NCBI GenBank assembly: GCA_034620365.1
Contig: JAQGEQ010000354.1
Span: forward strand, 1,116,001-1,180,000
Direction of reading: 5' to 3'
From: Pegea sp. RAD2-039
Lineage: Eukaryota; Chordata; Thaliacea; Salpida; Salpidae
Length of the DNA: 64,000 nucleotides
The stretch's first letter is position 1, and every line of letters starts with the position of its first letter. Position numbers and translations under genes: made by a program. Below are positions 61,566 to 64,000 of the stretch, in pieces. The notes beneath the pieces were generated by a model. The model saw nothing but the letters and a program-made list of their open reading frames with translations, had not been told where the DNA came from and did not search any database.

Positions 61566-63620
61566 TTTAAATAATCTTTGTTTTATCTTAGTTTTAAAAA
61601 TTGTATCTTTCAAAAACTTCTAATTTGACTAAATGCTGTAAAAGCTACAATAATGAAACCATAAAAGTATTTGTGACGTAATTATCAAGTTTTTGGATTC
61701 TTATTCGAGTTCAAGTCAGAAATTGAAATTAAAAATTAGAATCCAACAACACTGTAGAAAATATGGGTTGAAGACTGTGAAACAATTAGAATAATAATTT
61801 TTTTCTATTTACTATTATGCCAAGGTTTTTAATAACCATATGACAAAATTGTTTCAATAAAAATTTGATGAAAAATATGAGATGTCAAAATAAAACTCAT
61901 GGAGTTTATATTACTTTTTTTGATTTATATGATTTAGAAAATTAGCTTTATTTTGATGCTTTTAATGATCTATTACAAATAGATTAAAATATGAAGATAA
62001 AAATAAATATTTTGTTGTTATTTATATAAATTATATATATATAGATCAAATATTTAAAAATCTTATTTAACTAATTATCATAATATTCTGCTTCGGCTGG
62101 TTATCAAATGCAAAGCAAAAGACAGTAAAATTCAAAAAGGTGAAATTCTTATCAAACTCTATTTGTTAAATTCAAATAATTTAAGTTTAAAAAATAAAAT
62201 CACAAAATAAACAAACAAATTTTGTCAAAAGAATTTGATTTTGAAACGGATGCAATAAAAAGATTTTTAGATAAAAACTAATCTGATGTTTTAGATGAAC
62301 TTTCTTTTCAAAAATCATTGATTTGTATTAAAAATTATTTATTCATTTTTAGTTGTTTTATTATTCTTCGACAGGTTTAAAGAAAAATTTGATTAAAACT
62401 TAATATTTTCTGTTAATTTAGAGCTTATTCTTTAGGAAATGGTTTAAAATTTTCATTAATTTTAGCAAAGTCAACAATATATATAATTGTTCGTCGAGAA
62501 AATAAACTTTTAGTTTTAAATATTTTTCAAGAATGTTAATGACGAATGAAAGAAAACAATTTAATTTAAAGTTTGAATTACAATCACATGAATTAACTAA
62601 AAATGTTCTTAACAAATTTTGTTTTAACTTTTTTATTTGTTAAATATTTAGAACTTGATAAAAATTTTACTGGATTCAAATTTCTGTTTGTGATGTTGTT
62701 TCGATATTAGCCAAATTTTAACAAATAATTCTCCTTTTAAATCATTCTTACAATCTGATTAAAAAATAAAACTAAATTGAAATTTAATGTTGACATTAGA
62801 ATTTTTTAGAAAATTTATTCTATAATTAAGCTTTGCAAATTAAAACACTAAAATGATTTTAATAGAAAAAAATTTAGTTTAGAAATAATTGTTTATTATT
62901 AGTTTGAAAAATTAAAACTATTTTTGAAGAACTTTTATTATAAATGCTTCATTTCAATATTTTTTTGTTGATTTAAAATAACCTAAATTCTTGTAAAAAA
63001 TGAATTGTAAGTGTAATTGTATAATCAAATGTAGTTCCAAGTTATTATATTTCAAATTTTAACTTCAGTATTCTAATAACGAAATGGTTTAAAATACTTT
63101 TTTTATTTAAAAGGATCAATTATAATAGAAAAGCCATCTGTTGCTATTAAAACTTTGTTTTGTTATTCTGGCAAAGCTAACCTTCTGTAGAGCATAAAAA
63201 TTAGATAAAGGTTGGTTGTGTGCAATTAACTTCTTGCCCTGTAAAAGATCTCAGCGAAAAAACGTTTTTTTTTTTGACCGTGAACAATTTGTTGACATCG
63301 GATAAAGGTCAACTTTGTTGTATGATTGTATGTTCTTTCAACATTTATATTTTCTTTGTTTTAAACTTGCATTTTAATATTTTTAAAAATACATTTTGGG
63401 TGAATTAGGAAAAAAATAAAATGGAAAAATATTTAAAGAAATATTTTATGTAAATGCAAACTAGTTTTGTAACAAACACATTTATTGTTGATATTCGTTA
63501 TTCAACAACGAAATCAATTTGTTAAAAACAAACAGAAATATTTAATGAAAACAAAAAGAAAGGAATTACGATTCAAACAACCTGAAAATAAATCATAAAG
63601 TCAGTTTTCAATCACAAAGA
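61566..63620. other. Intergenic DNA upstream of CatSper3
   Basis: Nothing supportable. It should hold the CatSper3 promoter and the 3' end region of the bZIP gene. Confidence 0.5.
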
Positions 63621-63975
63621 TTATTTTGTGTCTTCACTTTCCATTAAATCCGAGAGGTCTTGTTTGGACAAATGAAATCCTTGAGAAAGTGAGTCTACTC
63701 CACAAGATGGAAGATGCATATTCAGGATGTAAACCAACTTTTCTTTCTCATCATGAAGCTGTCGAACTTCTCTCTGTAGTTGGTAGTTCATTGTTTCTAA
63801 TCTTTCTGATTCCTGTTTAATTTTTAGTTGATATTTTTAGTTTTTGTGTCTTTCAGTTGCAAACCTGTTCTAGTTTTTCAGATAAAAGCTTTTTTTTGAA
63901 GCGGCATTTTGCTGCAGCAATTTTATTTCTTTCTCTGCGACGCTCTCTTTTCTTTCTCGTTTCAGGGGAAACCAC
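63621..63975 (-). CDS. ATF3/JDP2-like bZIP transcription factor (3' part, gene continues past window)
   Basis: Last two exons, in transcript order 63975-63865 and 63812-63621, joined in phase 0: the final 100 aa. A basic region (KKRERRRERNKIAAAKCRFK) carries the N-x-x-A-A-x-x-C-R DNA-contact pattern shared by Fos, ATF3 and JDP2. A leucine zipper runs from LLSEKLEQESERLETMNYQL to VRQLHDEKEKLVYIL. NMHLPSC directly after the zipper parallels the ATF3/JDP2 'NLHRPTC', which favours that branch over Fos. Members bind AP-1 or CRE sites as dimers and act in stress and differentiation programmes. The 5' exons lie beyond the right edge, after the acceptor at 63976-63978. ATF3 and JDP2 cannot be separated from this part. 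Confidence 0.85.
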
Positions 63976-64000
63976 CTGGTGAAAGCAATATTAAAATTTT

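Noticed and set aside
1..64000. CRISPR arrays, bacterial operons, rRNA or canonical tRNA genes
   Set aside because: No direct-repeat arrays with spacers, no bacterial gene structure, and the only tRNA-like sequences are the decayed SINE heads.

Overview
This is AT-rich animal nuclear DNA (by eye a little under 30% GC) with spliced genes on both strands. All introns I could model are GT-AG, and many are only 43-56 nt long. The gene set (CatSper3, TTLL9, MED24, GCC1, eIF3f, HSCB, a tetraspanin, an ATF3/JDP2-like bZIP) marks it as metazoan, from an animal with motile cilia or flagellated sperm. The compact introns and AT richness suggest an invertebrate. I cannot place the phylum: CatSper retention fits tunicates, cnidarians or other lineages that kept the channel. 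Most genes were rebuilt by hand from exons whose splice phases match exactly, so the gene structures are models.

Layout, left to right. 0.2-2 kb: degenerate copies of a non-LTR retrotransposon in opposite orientations. 2.8-5.7 kb (+): HSCB, a mitochondrial Fe-S co-chaperone. 5.7-16.8 kb: gene-poor DNA with interspersed repeats, several hairpins, a promoter-like E-box/TATA cluster and a possible signal-peptide exon. 16.8-24.8 kb (-): a 16-exon golgin of the GCC1 type, with a tRNA-derived SINE in its largest intron. 25.8-30 kb: two more LINE 3' ends and a dead Ty3/gypsy pol. 31.5-33.4 kb (+): eIF3f. 34.4-35.2 kb (-): an unrecognised multi-pass membrane protein. 36-37 kb: a second SINE copy and a second copy of a left-hand repeat. 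38.6-39.6 kb (-): an unrecognised basic/coiled protein. 42.1-43.6 kb (+): tetraspanin. 44.6-45.5 kb (+): Sulfotransfer_4-type protein. 47.3-48.7 kb (+): TTLL9. 49.7-61.6 kb (-): CatSper3, whose 6.9-kb fifth intron contains the complete MED24 gene (53.3-56.2 kb) on the opposite strand. 63.6 kb to the end (-): the 3' part of an ATF3/JDP2-like bZIP gene.

The genes are not an operon; they are mostly unrelated housekeeping functions (Fe-S assembly, translation initiation, Mediator, Golgi tethering). One local theme is that TTLL9 (tubulin modification of axonemes) and CatSper3 (sperm Ca2+ channel) are convergent neighbours about 1 kb apart. The most unusual feature is the nested, intronless, GC-richer MED24 gene. 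I found no clear new multi-gene system. The best candidates for something undescribed are the two unrecognised proteins and the structured non-coding elements around 11.8-15.4 kb.
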